Shown piece by piece: positions 44,134 to 56,296 of a stretch of 64,000 nucleotides of DNA. The notes below the pieces were generated by a model that did not search any database, was not told the DNA's origin, and worked only from the letters and a program-made list of their open reading frames with translations. The position numbers and the translations under genes are program-made. Origin of the DNA: Pseudevernia furfuracea (Eukaryota; Ascomycota; Lecanoromycetes; Lecanorales; Parmeliaceae); contig JAIUPT010000041.1 in NCBI GenBank assembly GCA_022315425.1, positions 1,178,001 through 1,242,000 on the forward strand. Reading direction: 5' to 3'. Numbering within the stretch: the first letter of the stretch is position 1; each line of letters begins with the position of its first letter.

Positions 44134-45860
44134 ATGCCAAAAGCAAAGCCAGTTGCGTCGCTCTCTGGGCTTGTAGATACGGATATGGAGGATGACACAT
44201 TGAACATGGACGCGTTCCCCACACCGGATTCGAATCAAGAAAACGTCGGCTCAGCGAAGAAAAAAGGCCGGCCAGCCAAGGCGACAGCGAAAAAATTTAC
44301 AAAGGCAAAGGCAACCGGAAGGCGCACCAGTGGCGACTCAATCCCACCTAAAAAAGCTGCACCCAAGAAGAAAGCAAGCGCCAAGAGGGCACCTCTGAAA
44401 GAGCAGACCAATGTTCAACACGCAGAAGATACAGAAGAAGTCGACGAGTTTGCGGCTGAAGGAAACGATGATATGGCCATGGATGAGTTGGTCGAAACTA
44501 AGCAGCCGGCAAAGCGAAAGGTTCCGGCAAAGAAGGCAGGGAAGCAGTCAAAGAAAAAACATGTGGACCAAATGAACGTGGTGGAGGAGCAACCTGCTCA
44601 ACAACCCAAAGCGATGGAGAAAGACGGAGAGTTTGAGTATACGCCAACTGCCACCCGACAAACGAAACGCCCAGGAAGGCCTGCTGCACAAAAGCCAAAA
44701 GCCAACATGCACCAGACATCCGTTGAGCCTCCGCGACAGGAGAGGATTATTCCAGAGACTCAAGTTGTAATGGAGATAGATCAATCAGAACCTCTGGAAG
44801 AAGATGAAAATGAAGATGCAGTGCCACAATCGGTCTTCCGACGAACCAACAACGTCCGAGATAATACCCACCAGCGACAGCCTACAGTTGCAAGACGACG
44901 TGCTGGCAGTGCGTCGGACAATGAACGAGGAGAAAATGCTCCAGCAACAAGACGAAAGCTAGGAGAGATGACGAAGAAATTCGAAAAGCTGGATATGAAG
45001 TACAGAACTCTTAGAGAAGAAGGCATCGAAGAAGCAAATGCCAACTTCGAAAAGTACAAGACGCATTCACAAGCCAGTGCAAAAGGTAGAGCTCCACCCT
45101 TGACCCCTATCACCACAATGCTGACAATCTTCAGCTGCGAACGACCTCATCATCTCACTGAAGAAAGAACTCGCTACCCAAAAAGCACTATCCAAGGACT
45201 CAGCATCTCTCGAGAATGAGCTCATCACTCGAGACGCAGATCTAGCTAAAACGCAAGCGCTTGCCGACCAGCTATCGACCTCTCTCTCCGAAGCACAGAA
45301 CGAAAACAAAGCGCTGCAAGCCAAATTGGCCAATTCGCGCAGTGCCTCCACAGCTGTTGAGAGCCTCGGCGCCAAAACACCACGTAGCGCGATCGGAGGC
45401 AAGACTCCCGCCCAGCGAACCATCATGGTTGGCAGCGCGGAGGCGGCTTATGCTGCGCAAGTGGCTCAGTTGAAGGAAGATCTCTATAGCGATTTGACTG
45501 GCTTGATACTGCGAGGTGTGGAGAGGACGAACGAGTCTGATATCTACGACTGCATACAGACAGGCCGGAATGGCAGTAAGTGTTGCCCCACATGCGAGGC
45601 AGATTGAAACCCTATGCTAATGTTTGTTTGTAGCACTCCACTTCAAGCTCGCAATAGCCAAAGAGACCGACGGCACATACGAAAATACAGAGTTCCAGTA
45701 CACACCACGCTTGGACAGCAACCGCGACCGCGACATGATAGCTTTGCTGCCAGAATATCTGACCGATGAAATCACGTTCTCGAGGACCAACGCTGCAATG
45801 TTCTATGGCCGAGTCATCGAGACGCTGACGAAGAAGAGGCAGGTGGAGGTACAGGAGTAG
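44134..45860 (+). CDS. Monopolin-complex kinetochore subunit Csm1/Pcs1-like
   Basis: Three exons (44134-45085, 45135-45575, 45634-45860; introns 49 and 58 bp) encode 539 residues. The N-terminal 270 residues are basic and disordered, with AT-hook-like KKGRPAKA and KRPGRPAAQ and Lys/Ala runs. A coiled coil follows (about 285-400: MTKKFEKLDMKYRTLREE, then LIISLKKELATQKALSKDSA). The C-terminal globular domain holds LKEDLYSDLTGLILRGVER, DCIQTGRNGTLHFKLAIA, FQYTPRLDSNRDRDMIALLP and LTDEITFSRTNAAMFYGRV, the Csm1 RWD-like fold. Pcs1/Csm1 clamps microtubule sites at centromeres and bridges rDNA and kinetochores. The splice inside GRNG-TLHF is essential to the domain. Confidence 0.93.
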
Positions 45861-46013
45861 CCCGGATTTGGACATCAATCAATCAAGGTGTTCAGGCGAC
45901 AGGATTACCAGCAATGGCGTCAGGAGAGATCAATGAGTTTCAAATTGTAATTTTATGGTACAAGTGATGGCATGAGGTTGTCAGGGATTGAATTAGTATT
46001 AGCAGCCTGCTTG

Positions 46014-49000
46014 TCAAATACGCTTCTTCTCTATCACCCCATTACCCTCCTTCACACCATGCCCATTAAGTTTGACCCCCTCGGTTCCATTCATTCTCCT
46101 CTCCTCCTTACCCTCTCGCACATCCCCCCCAACCTCCACCCCACTCACGAAAATCTCACTCACAAACTCCAACCCCGCCACAAACACACAAAGCGCACTC
46201 GCAATAACAAAGTGGCTAATACTCGTCCCAATATCCAACCAGCTCCCCTCATCCCTGACCAACCAGAAGAAATTCATAGTCAGCACATCGCTCATTGCCA
46301 TGACCAACATGCAAAGACTGCTCGGCGCAACACCGAGTCTTCGGTTGAGGATGCCTAGATTGGCGCTGATGACGGCGAATGGGATGATGATTTTGAGAAC
46401 GAGGAGGAGACCTTGGGAGAAGGGGTCGAAGATTGGGATTAGGCGGTAGACGGAGTCGAGAGAGAAGGAGGCGAGGGAGGCGATGTTGCCGGTGGAGAAG
46501 AAGGCGGATTGGAGGAGGTAGAGGAAGAAGAGGGAGATGCGGGCGTCGGAGAGGGTGAGGGAGCGGTATTGAGATGCGGCTGAGTCGGTTGGTTTTCCGG
46601 AAGGTGATTGCAGTTGTGTTGATATAGATAGGAGAGCGTCAGAAAGGGGTTTGGGCTCGAGTGTTGGTGAGGGTGGAGGAGATACGGTTTTGGTGGTGGT
46701 GTAGCTGTAAATATGATGTTCGAGACGTACCCAGGTGACGAGGGTGGCGCAAAATGCGAAGTAGAAGAGTCCTTCGTAGGAGATGGTCAGGATGATGAAG
46801 ATGGGCGAGAAGGTGAGAAAGATGATGACGAGGCGATGGAGATAATGGTTATTTGGTTGGTGGCGGTGGAGGAAGGGTACGGAGAGAGATGCAACTGTAC
46901 AGTTGTCAGAGTAATTGCAGCCGTTGAGCAGCACATCTTTAACATACTCAAGATTGCCCAACCGACCACTTGATTGCCCAATGGCAGACCCGCTTTAGCC
47001 TGTAGCGATGCCACGCTAGATCGAGTCACGATCATGGCCAGCATGATCAAGCCAACCTGGACTCCGAGCAGTGTTCCGGAAAGACTATCAAGTGAAGCCT
47101 GTTTGCCGCTGGTCGTCGAAGAAAGAATACTCTTTTCGAACAGAATGTATAGTACACCGACAAGTACCATTAGGAAACCGCCAGTCAGTCTACGAGAAGT
47201 GTGATCAGCACATTGATTACGACATCAAGGTTTAGGCACACAAAGAGATTCTCAAGGCTACACGCAAAAGAGTCACTCAAAAGGGAACGTACATCATGTT
47301 AATGTTCTCAATCTTAATGGCAGGCAAAAGAGTGAAGATACTCATAGTTGAGCAGGCCACAGCCCATGTTCCAACTAGTATCTTGTTATGCATGACGAAG
47401 TCCCGGCCGTAGAAAATAGGCCAGAATGCCGCTCCCAAGAAGCAGACAGTATAAACGGTACGGTGAAAGTATGATATTACCTAGAATGTTCAGTCATTAT
47501 CTTCGTTCTGACACAGAATACTCACAAGGACTTCTAAGAAAGCTACAAACGCAAATGCTTCTATCCCTAATACAGCTTTCTCTCTCCTAGTCTGTATGTT
47601 CTTAAATAGGACATGACTTCCCTGCAGGATAGCCTCTCTGCGCGCCACCACTTCTTCCCAAAAGAGCGGTGGAAATGCGGCATACGCGTAATAATTCAGC
47701 GGAGCTTTGCGTAAGAGTAGGTATGAAAATAAAGCAGCTGAGATTGCGCCGAAAGTTGAAGAAGTTGCAATCGTCCTTGAAGTGTGAGTCTTGCCATGCA
47801 ATACATGCATATCTATTATTGTAGTAATGGCGAAAGCAATCCATCCCAAGTAGCCTAAAGTCACAAGCACCCGCAGAAACAGCCAGTCATATCTCTGAAG
47901 GTATCGGAGACCATCGAGCCCGGTATGGAGGAGCTCTTGGCTCATTGCGATTGCTTGCTGAAAGTGTCCTTGGTCAATTTCTGTTCTTATCTCCATTACG
48001 CGATGATCGACTGAGTGCTGTTCGTCTGCAAGTGGGCCATATGCTTTGTAACGCAATTCATTGGCTTTCTTCTGTTCTTCTTTGACCTTGTACATCTCCA
48101 GCACGCCTCGAGCGTTGGCAAGCGCTGCCTCTGCCTTTTCCCTCGGCTCTCCGGCAACATAAGCAAGCGGAAGCTCACCGACAGAGTTGACCGGGAAGTC
48201 GACGCCGGCAAGGTAAGCCATTAGTGCTGCAACATCTGCTTGATCGACATCATTTCTTTGCACACGATCTAGGCCCCAGTCTGCGGAGAAGCCATCTTCG
48301 TGTCCTACGGCTTTGCCCGAGGAGCTAATGACGGGTTTTGCAACACCAGAGCCCCACACGATCAGGGGGGTTCGTGTGTTGTCAGGATGTCCGTCTCCAT
48401 GACTGCCCCAGTCGCTCATACCATGGTCAGCAGTGAAAACGAATGCCGTTTTGCTATCGCCATAAAAATCTTCGATAAGCTTTGTCATTTCCCTCACACC
48501 CTGATCCACGATCTTGATGTTATGCAGGTACTCCTTTGAGTAGGGTCTGTATGAATGTCCAGTTGTGTCGAGACCAAGAAGGTGGAGGAAGAAGACATTT
48601 TTGTCCTGTCGGAGGGCGTGGTCGAGCGTCGTATTCTTGCTAGCAGCGCTGAACAAGACCTTGACCTTATTGAAGACCCAAGTGTCCAATTGCGTTGCAT
48701 CTGCTGCTCATCAGCTATTGATCGCGGTATTCCAACTCTTGGATATAGACCTTTGGTGAAGTCCTCGAATTCCTCTCCGTAGGTCTCGGCATCAATTCTG
48801 CCCTTAACAGCTCCCTCCTTAAACATTGGCAAGATATCAGGGCTGCCCCAGCTCCAAGTATGCCTACTTTGGTTGAAAACGCTGTCAAAGTTGACCGGAT
48901 TAAGCTTCCAGCCCGTAGTGACCGAAGACACATCCTCGTACAAGCCGGCTATCAAGGCGACATGACCAGGCCTGGACTCTGTGGGCATTCTTGTATGTGA

Positions 49001-49321
49001 TACTCCAAATGTTCCGCTCGTCAGAACGCGTGACCGAAGGAAGGGCGCCAAAGGTCGAGGCTCGAGTGCGCCAGGCGCATTGGGGCTTGATGGAGAAGGA
49101 TCGGGAAAGGATTGGAAGGCCTTGTCGGCACGGAGTCCATCTCCAACGAAGAGAACAAGCCGCTTGGCTGGTGCTTCTGCGCCATGACTCCTTTGGACAG
49201 CAAAAGAGGTCATGCCATGAACGATTGGACTGACAAAATAAATGTCAAAGATGGAGATAATATACACGGAATGGAAAAGAATAGCCACACCGAGGAATCC
49301 GAATCTCCCAAGGCGCGCCAT
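46014..49321 (-). CDS. MCD4: GPI ethanolamine phosphate transferase 1 (Mcd4)
   Basis: Five exons (49321-48751, 48700-47526, 47480-47293, 47189-46948, 46894-46014; introns 50, 45, 103, 53 bp) encode 1018 residues, near the family length. A signal anchor (FGFLGVAILFHSVYIISIFD) precedes the lumenal alkaline-phosphatase-like domain: RLVLFVGDGLRADKAF, TRMPTESRPGHVALIAGLYED with the catalytic Thr, TKDATQLDTWVFNKV across the first splice, HLLGLDTTGHSYRPYSKEY and TADHGMSDWGSHGDGHPDNTRTP. The C-terminal PigN part has about 13 membrane helices, including HRTVYTVCFLGAAFWPIFYG and FIILTISYEGLFYFAF. It adds phosphoethanolamine to the first mannose of GPI precursors in the ER. The tail is Glu/Lys-rich without a KKXX end. 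It converges with the CSM1-like gene, 153 bp apart. Confidence 0.97.
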
Positions 49322-49469
49322 CTTGAGAAATGAACGACAAGCCTCAAGTCAGTTCTCTATCCTGGACCGCAAAGGTCGAATGAAAACGTCCATGTGAACT
49401 CTGGCTTGGCATGCTTGGCATCGAACGACCTACGAGTACGAGCCTAAGGTAGGTACCTTACGTGAATTA

Positions 49470-49483
49470 GGTTACCGGTAACC
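49470..49483. promoter_or_regulatory. Perfect 14-bp palindrome upstream of MCD4
   Basis: GGTTACCGGTAACC reads the same on both strands, about 150 bp before the MCD4 start. It could be a dimeric transcription-factor site. Palindromes of this length are rare but not impossible by chance. Confidence 0.4.
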
Positions 49484-49599
49484 GAACACAGCAAGGTGGC
49501 TAGGCTAGTCCTTTATTGAGTAAGGCGTCACTTGACGGAATACTGTTTTTCCACTCTACTTCATTTCTATTCTCCTTTGACTCTCACTTTCTCAGAACG

Positions 49600-50660
49600 C
49601 CTAGGGGTAGCGGCATTGCTGAAGCGTTGCGCTGCGCCTCCACCAGGAGACCATTTAACTTGACGGCGTTATCACATAATGAAATGTCAGGAGCCCCTCG
49701 GGCATCTTTCAATAGCGGCTTCAGTTGCGGTGGATCGAGACTTTATCTCTTACACTCTTGCTCCAGATTCAACGTCAGCTGCCACTCAAGTGCAATCTAG
49801 ATAGACGTCGGCGTCGATCTGCTGCACTACGCCCTCAATAGAAGAGCGAAAGCGACGGGGTCGCTAAATGATACTGGCACCGTCTCGAGGGTATTGTTCA
49901 AGAACGGCTTCGTTCGCGGTAATTGAGACTCCACACTTGCGTGTTTTAGCGTCAGCGATCCGAAGTTGCAGCCTAGATAGGCAGTAGTGTCGACCTTGAT
50001 AGATATCATGGACAACGCTCAAGATGCAACTTGCGAAGACTTTATATCTCAGTTCTAGCTGACATCTGGCTTTCTATTGCTCAAGGCAATCGAGGAGTTT
50101 CCAACGTCTACAGAGTCTAACACCAAGGAGAACAAACCTGAAACGCTCTTAAGGCTCAGTGAAGACAGCACTAGCATTGAGATAAGATCCGTAATTAAAT
50201 TAGGTAAAGGTCCTGCTACTGAAAGAGTGAGTGAGACACGGATCACCTGTGGATACGTCTCTGGAGAACCAATATGACATGGCCGAAACACTTGCCTGGC
50301 TCGCCGCGACAATTGGTACCTCTAAAAACGTAGCACTCGCGAAATCAAAGGTTCAGCTTGTCTTTCAAGACCCACTATCGAGAGAAGCCGACGCAAGTTA
50401 TCGTCTCACTCTGGAGCCACTTGAGGACTCAGATGGGGGACCTATAATGTGCTGACATCCACTCTTCGTTAATGCCGTCCTTGCTGTTCAATTTTCTATT
50501 GCCGAGCGCACTTGGGAAAAGTCTACCTTGTGCGCATCCGTGTTGTCAAGAGAACGTCTGAAGTCTCACGCCAAGTTATTGTAAGCCGTCCCAGCATTGA
50601 TCTTCTTGCTTTCAAGTGTCATAGATTGTGCTTAAGGAAAAGACTGCTGTCACAATAATT
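49600..50660 (+). pseudogene. Degenerate coding remnants with an internal duplication
   Basis: Segments around 49708-49805 and 49890-49990 resemble each other (TTCAA.A.CGGCTTC...GAGACT, later CAATCTAGATAG versus CAGCCTAGATAG), suggesting an old duplication about 185 bp apart. From 50276 a plus frame reads AETLAWLAATIGTSKNVALA, then SYRLTLEPLEDSD, a stop, and HPLFVNAVLAVQFSIAERTW in the same frame. The last piece is reminiscent of a C(W)HPLF..-IA.GFPIP motif common in large uncharacterised fungal proteins, with TGA in place of Trp. Too eroded for a family call. Confidence 0.35.
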
Positions 50661-51913
50661 TGGGACTCTGCTTCGGTTAGGCGAAGAAATTGGGAATTGT
50701 TGCGAAGGGAAGTATACCGAGGCTTACTGAAGTGTGCTCCATCCCACGCTTCAATGCCTTATGTCAAAGAGTGACAAAGCCATGATGGCGTTCGAAGGGG
50801 TTCGGATGTCGCTGACAAGAAAATACCAACAGTGGAGCTTCTCCCTGTTCTACTATCTAGTCGTTGGAGAGCAAATCAAAGACGGAGGGATTCAGGACTA
50901 CACATCCCTCAGGAGGCGGGGAACAAGCCTGTACTAATGCACTAAATCAAAATGCCGATGTCTCCAGCTTTCAGAATCGAGAGAGTTGTCGGCTGCTAGG
51001 CCATAGTGGCTAGAAATGAGCGAATGACCACCGCTAGTAAGGTATCTGCCTTGAGTAACCTCAGGAATCTTGCCACATATCATCATAGAGCTTCGAGTAG
51101 TGGCGGCATCGTTGGTCTCGAGCGATTGAGCATCTGCAACCGCTGTCATGGCTGCGAGAGCGTCCATAGGGCGCCCTTGAGGGATAGAGCGGTCCTGCCA
51201 CAACCCCGCTTGAAGACCGGGTCCAAATGAGGAAGAATTTGGAAGCGGCGAATCTTGCACAGCGCACCAATCTTAGATACGTTACTTTGAAGTCATGAAT
51301 AATTATTCACCTTCCTAGATACTGCTGTTCATCACCTTTTACAATCGAAATAACACTATACATTCTCGTATAGGCTCCCCTGACCTCCGAACATGCTGGG
51401 CCTGTCGCGTTAACCACATGAAAAGGATTTCCCGTTGGCTACAGTGGTCTTGAGTCTAAGACAGAAAAGCATCCCTCTCGTCAAAGGGCAGAGTACCTCT
51501 GGCTGGATTCGCAGAAGTGTCAGCCTCCATGTCCGCCCTCGCGACACTTCAAAGGCATATCTCCGATTGGACTACCGGCATTTCTCAACCAGAGGCGCGT
51601 AGCAGCAAAAGCAATTTACTCAAGGAAAACGGGAGATCCACAATAACAAAGCAGTGGAAAGGCGACAGGGGACAGAACATTGCGACGGTGTGGGTCATAC
51701 TGGCGAGACAAAAAGAGCTCACACCACCACAGTCCAAGTCGAGCTACAGACATGAACGCCGCCCAGCCTACGACAGAGATGGCATGGCGCTTTCCCAACG
51801 GGAACATCGATTCCGTAAGGAAGGTGCGAATGTAAGATCAGATAGAAGTTGGTGGTACGTACCTGTAGACGTAAGCATTACGAGTATTTGGTCTCTGAAT
51901 AATCGGCGATACT
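50661..51913. other. Intergenic stretch, nothing firmly recognised
   Basis: Short frames only. The plus frame 51517-51981 overlaps the start of the next gene in another frame and lacks any motif. Confidence 0.4.
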
Positions 51914-52756
51914 ATGGCAAATCCCAGTTCTCAGTATTTACAAGCCGAGGCAAAGGGCCGTTTTCTCTTTCGGAATCTTAAGCGACGTTTGAATGACCCC
52001 AATGCCCATGATAGAGTACAAGCCGACATAGAGATCAATTATGAGTTAGAATTCTGGGAAGGGTCCAGAGACCTACCCAACGCTGCGCTGGAGAATGCTC
52101 TTTTTAACGAGAACATTGATATCGAGGGCTGGACATATGTATCTGTTACAAGCAATGGCTATCAAAGACCAGCCTACCTCAATTTCTTATCTGCACCACA
52201 GGGCAGCATTGTGTGCATCAATAACGATAAGTCAGAAGATCACAACGCTCCAGGGAGTCGGCTTGAATGGAGTGATATTATATTCCAAGTCTATCAGATG
52301 GAAGCGGCCAAAAAACTTCAAATACTGCGAAGACTGCAAACCATTTGGCGGTTTTGGATTGTAAATCCCGATACCAATAGAATCCTGGGAGAGGCGAAAA
52401 CTCACGGCAGCCCTGAAAACCAGGGCCTACCTTACATTGAGTATCGGCCGAGGCGAACCACGAACGATAGCGGCTTTTTCGCGCTCCTTGGATGTCCCAA
52501 TGGAAGTGGGATTGTGCGTATGCTCATCGATCACTGCAGTGCATTGGGCAATAAAACCATTGAAAGTGTAAGAGTACTGAACTCAAGAGATAATACTGCA
52601 CCGGCTACCATGTACTTCGTTCTGGCAGACGTTGCCACCACGACCCCGGCGAAGAGCTCGAAAAGATCGGCGGCAGGCCAGAGAAGGGACGCAAAGCGTC
52701 AAAGTAAGAGCGATCCAGGCGGATCAGAGTGCTCTCGACTTCTCGGTAATGCCTAA
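51914..52756 (+). CDS. Uncharacterised fungal protein, 280 residues
   Basis: This is an intronless open frame from ATG at 51914. The protein has an N-terminal half with WEGSRDLPNAALENALFNEN, a central helix FQVYQMEAAKKLQILRRLQTIW followed by FWIVNPDTNRILGEA, and a compact segment DSGFFALLGCPNGSGIVRML, HCSALGNKTIESVRVLNS, ending in a basic Ser-rich tail (SSKRSAAGQRRDAKRQSKSD). The LLG.PNG.G...ML...LG.K.I pattern is familiar from uncharacterised fungal proteins of variable copy number. No signal peptide, membrane span or catalytic motif is seen. The region around it lacks conserved genes. Confidence 0.55.
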   Translation: MANPSSQYLQAEAKGRFLFRNLKRRLNDPNAHDRVQADIEINYELEFWEGSRDLPNAALENALFNENIDIEGWTYVSVTSNGYQRPAYLNFLSAPQGSIVCINNDKSEDHNAPGSRLEWSDIIFQVYQMEAAKKLQILRRLQTIWRFWIVNPDTNRILGEAKTHGSPENQGLPYIEYRPRRTTNDSGFFALLGCPNGSGIVRMLIDHCSALGNKTIESVRVLNSRDNTAPATMYFVLADVATTTPAKSSKRSAAGQRRDAKRQSKSDPGGSECSRLLGNA

Positions 52757-53620
52757 ACGGCGGGAAATTATGGGCATTTCGTGCATGCGGTTTCTGACCA
52801 GTCCTCCATGTCTGCAGTAGCCTTAGTTGCGAAACAGGTGGAGGTGTCTGTGATGGACTAATTGTGCAAGTGTCCGGTCTCGTCGACGGAGACAAAGTCC
52901 GACTCTAAACCTCCACGTGGTGTCTCTGGGTGCCTGTTCGCAGGTAGTTGAGTAGAGCGGTACAAGAAAACTAATAGAAAGCGGCATGAGTGGTGAACAA
53001 GATTCTTTCCAAAGATCACAGCGAAATCACCCGCAGAAACGCCACCTCAACATTGATCAGTGGTATGGAGTCCACCGCGATCACTCTCCACGTTGACAAT
53101 GGTCCCCCGAAGGACCGAAGGGTCATTCCTCATTGAGGATACAGAAGACATCTACACCCATACTATGGTTGTAACGTCATTCGAGGAAAGGCTTTTTTTT
53201 TGGACCTTTCAATCAGCCGAAAACACAACGAGGAGCTACTTTAGTACGTGTCAACTTGTCAAGCTGTTCATGAAAACCTGGTGGAGTCTTCAATGATACT
53301 TCTGGCTCATCAATCAAGGTCGCATATTCTTGCGCTAATCCACAAGAGGCTCGCTCGCTCTTGGCACTCAGAATTGTTGGTAGTTGATTCCGCAAAGCGC
53401 CTCAAATCCACGCAATTGCATAGTGAGCAAATACTCCAAGCCAAAAACCCAAAAAACCAACAAGAATGAGTCAGAGGGACACCGAGAAAAAATAAATTTA
53501 CGCACAGTCACCACTGTCAAAATCTCTCGAACTTCCAGGGTATACTGGTGCAGTACACTTCCATCAAAGCTCAACCGCCATTGATTCCGCCGAGTAATTC
53601 GACTGATTTCCTTTCCAATC
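52757..53620. other. Intergenic stretch, nothing recognised
   Basis: About 860 bp with short frames (for example 53060-53296) without motif. Confidence 0.4.
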
Positions 53621-54694
53621 ATGCAACGCCCTAAACGGACCAATGAAGAGATCCTTCATAATCTTCGCTATTCACAGGAGTATCATCACAGACGCTGTCG
53701 AGAGTATTTCAGTTCCTTTGCGCCCCTCATTCTCACTCCCTGCCTACCCAATCCGCCAGTCAGGCTTGAACATATTCAGGATAGCTGTAATAAATCTACA
53801 GCGGTCTACTCTGTGACTCCACATCTGGAACCTCACACCATGGCCTATTCCAAGGATTCAGGAAATCGTTCTGAAATTATCTACACCATCTACCAGCGGT
53901 GGTTTTGCGGTCATGATGTTGACATCGATTTTGGGAATTTCGTCGCCAAGCTCATCTCAATCAGGATTCCGTCTGATAAGCAAGCAATAACAATCGAAGA
54001 CATCATAGACATTCACAGAGCATGGTGCGACCATGTCGAATACACTCTACCGTTGTGCTCAAAGAGAACAAGCTTGACTGAAACGGAGCATTCATACAAC
54101 GACGATCATGGCCCGATTGGGATTAATCAAAAACAGAATAGATACTACAAACTCCGACCTCTTTTTCGGGCTCTGATCATCATCGTCGATCACCAGACAA
54201 GCCAAGAACGTACACAGAGAGTAGTTCACTTGCTCCGTACAAACATTTCACCGGAATTAAGCGCGCCAATTAGCTTCAAAAGCATTCAACCCAAGCTTGA
54301 TCAAGGAATGTTTCCCGGATATAACAGCGACAACCTTGTCACTACCACTCTCTCATCAGCTATCGATTTTGTCATAGCCCTTGAATTACGCGAGCAAAAT
54401 GCTTTTCCAGAAAGCCACCGAGATCCAAGCATAGCCGATGAAAGGATGGGAGGTTCGGGAACCAATACGGAGATAGCTCAGTCTTATGGCTATACCGGAC
54501 CTGAAATTCGGGGGCCATCAACTGGCTGGGTTAAGCTTGCCGAGGGTGAGAAAGTGATGCCGCCGGTGACCCCTCTCGTATTCGAACACAGTTTTCGTTT
54601 GGGGTTGCCACCACCACGCGCGGCTCATCGCCGCAGACTGATCGAAAAAGAAAACCAACCCACGCTCAAGACTCGGCGTTTTCGAGACGCCTAA
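53621..54694 (+). CDS. Hypothetical protein, 357 residues
   Basis: The open frame starts at an ATG and has no internal splice signals needed. It opens with a basic stretch (MQRPKRTNEEILHNLRYSQE), includes a Trp/Cys-containing middle (IYTIYQRWFCGHDVDIDFGN; IHRAWCDHVEYTLPLC), hydrophobic LFRALIIIVDHQ, and ends in an Arg-rich tail (RAAHRRRLIEKENQPTLKTR). No family was recognised. Its length and even composition argue for a real gene, but it lies in an accessory region and could be lineage-specific. Confidence 0.5.
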   Translation: MQRPKRTNEEILHNLRYSQEYHHRRCREYFSSFAPLILTPCLPNPPVRLEHIQDSCNKSTAVYSVTPHLEPHTMAYSKDSGNRSEIIYTIYQRWFCGHDVDIDFGNFVAKLISIRIPSDKQAITIEDIIDIHRAWCDHVEYTLPLCSKRTSLTETEHSYNDDHGPIGINQKQNRYYKLRPLFRALIIIVDHQTSQERTQRVVHLLRTNISPELSAPISFKSIQPKLDQGMFPGYNSDNLVTTTLSSAIDFVIALELREQNAFPESHRDPSIADERMGGSGTNTEIAQSYGYTGPEIRGPSTGWVKLAEGEKVMPPVTPLVFEHSFRLGLPPPRAAHRRRLIEKENQPTLKTRRFRDA

Positions 54695-56296
54695 AACGTC
54701 TTTTTTGGCGCCGCCAGTGTCAGCGTATCGAGGAAGTCATGCCAGCCAAGATCAGCAGGCAAAGCATTGATGCCTGCAGCTTCGTTATCGACTATCGTTC
54801 ACCATGTCTACTTGGAATTCCTTTCTCTCAACGCGATGAACTTAGCTTTACCGATGTTTGAGTTCGGTGGGAAAAGGGAGCATGCAGATTAGCCTTGCTG
54901 TGCGGAACTGAAGGTTGACGTCACCGCGACAGACGATTGTCAAAGGGAGACGAAAGGCAAGAAGATGATGGGCCAGAATGTGTGATTGAGATTCAAGCGA
55001 TAATCACCATGATTAGACCAACACATGGTTATAGGATTACAATGGAAGTTCTCGATTTCATTTCAGCCCAGACAGCAAGATGAATAGCTCAAACATAGAA
55101 CCTTATATGTATTATCAACAGAAGTAATAGTTGTAAAAGTATCGATCTTTCAAGGTGTAGAGAAAGAGTGAAAAACACATATAGAATAAATTATTTTAAT
55201 TATAAAGTGCCTATAAGAGTATAAAGAAGATTAACATTCAAGTCTATATGTTGCGCGATATACTAACTTAATCGCTTTTTTGCTCTTCTTTATCTTTTCT
55301 ATATCTATACAACAGTAAAGAGAAGATTAAGCGCGATTATTATAAATTATATATATAGATATATTTTATCTTCTATAAGAACATATAAAATATAGATAAT
55401 AATTTAGTAATATAATATAATTTAAATAATTTAAATTAAATTAGTATTATAATTAGTAAGGGAAAGTGAAAAGAATTTATTTAAATGTAATTATCTGTTC
55501 TCTTAAAATATTTAATAGATATCTTAAGATTTGAAGCTGTTAAGTAAGAGCTAAAAGCGATTATTAAATATCTAAGATACTAAGTCTCTAAAGACATCAA
55601 GGACAAGGTATTACACGTAGTCTCAAGCACTATAAGTAAGACACTGCTCACAGCGCCTTAGAAAGCACGTCGTCGTCGTTAGGCAACTCCTTTGTGCCCC
55701 CTTGAGGGCAATCTATAACTAAATAACAAGCAATTTCAACCCTGTAATAATTACCTTAATTAGGAGACGTAACTACTTTGCTGCTGGGCAGTAAAGAACT
55801 AGTTACAATTTGCCCGTTCAATGAAGCTGATCAATACACATATGTTGCTGAAAAACACATTCATGGCTTCATGGATGGACAGTCTCGTTGACGCCCGGAA
55901 TTCTGCACAGTCTGAACACGGCCCACAGATATGTGCACAACATGAAGTCGGATGGAACTTGAGTTTTGAAGCTTTCCATTCTCTGAATGAGCGCCACAGC
56001 ACTAACACCATCTGCAAAAGAGGGTGAATCCAATCCAGCTCAATGTGTTCCTTGAGTGTAGGACTGCTCAACCTAGTGCTGCATCATTTGTCAACAGACA
56101 CAGCACTCGATCTGCGAATGCCGTGGGCAACAGCCATAGTTGAAGCGCTTCAGTGAATGACAACCTTTATTGACTCATTTACAAGGACTTGATATTTTGT
56201 CAAACCAGCTAGGCCAGTGCGCTAAGACAAGCAGCTGCGCTATTCCGCACAACGCAGGAACCTTAAGGGGCCAGGGTCACAGACTGGACTACTTCG
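54695..56296. other. Intergenic region containing an AT-rich island
   Basis: There is no gene. The central 500 bp is strongly AT-rich (see the separate repeat entry); the flanks are ordinary. Confidence 0.6.
55110..55640. repeat. AT-rich island, possible eroded transposon
   Basis: The sequence changes abruptly to long A/T runs rich in TATA, TAAT and TTAA, with few C or G, then returns to normal near 55640 (AGCACGTCGTCGTCGTTAGG). TpA-rich composition with sharp borders resembles RIP-mutated repeats of ascomycetes, though no open frame or terminal repeat could be read. Confidence 0.55.
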
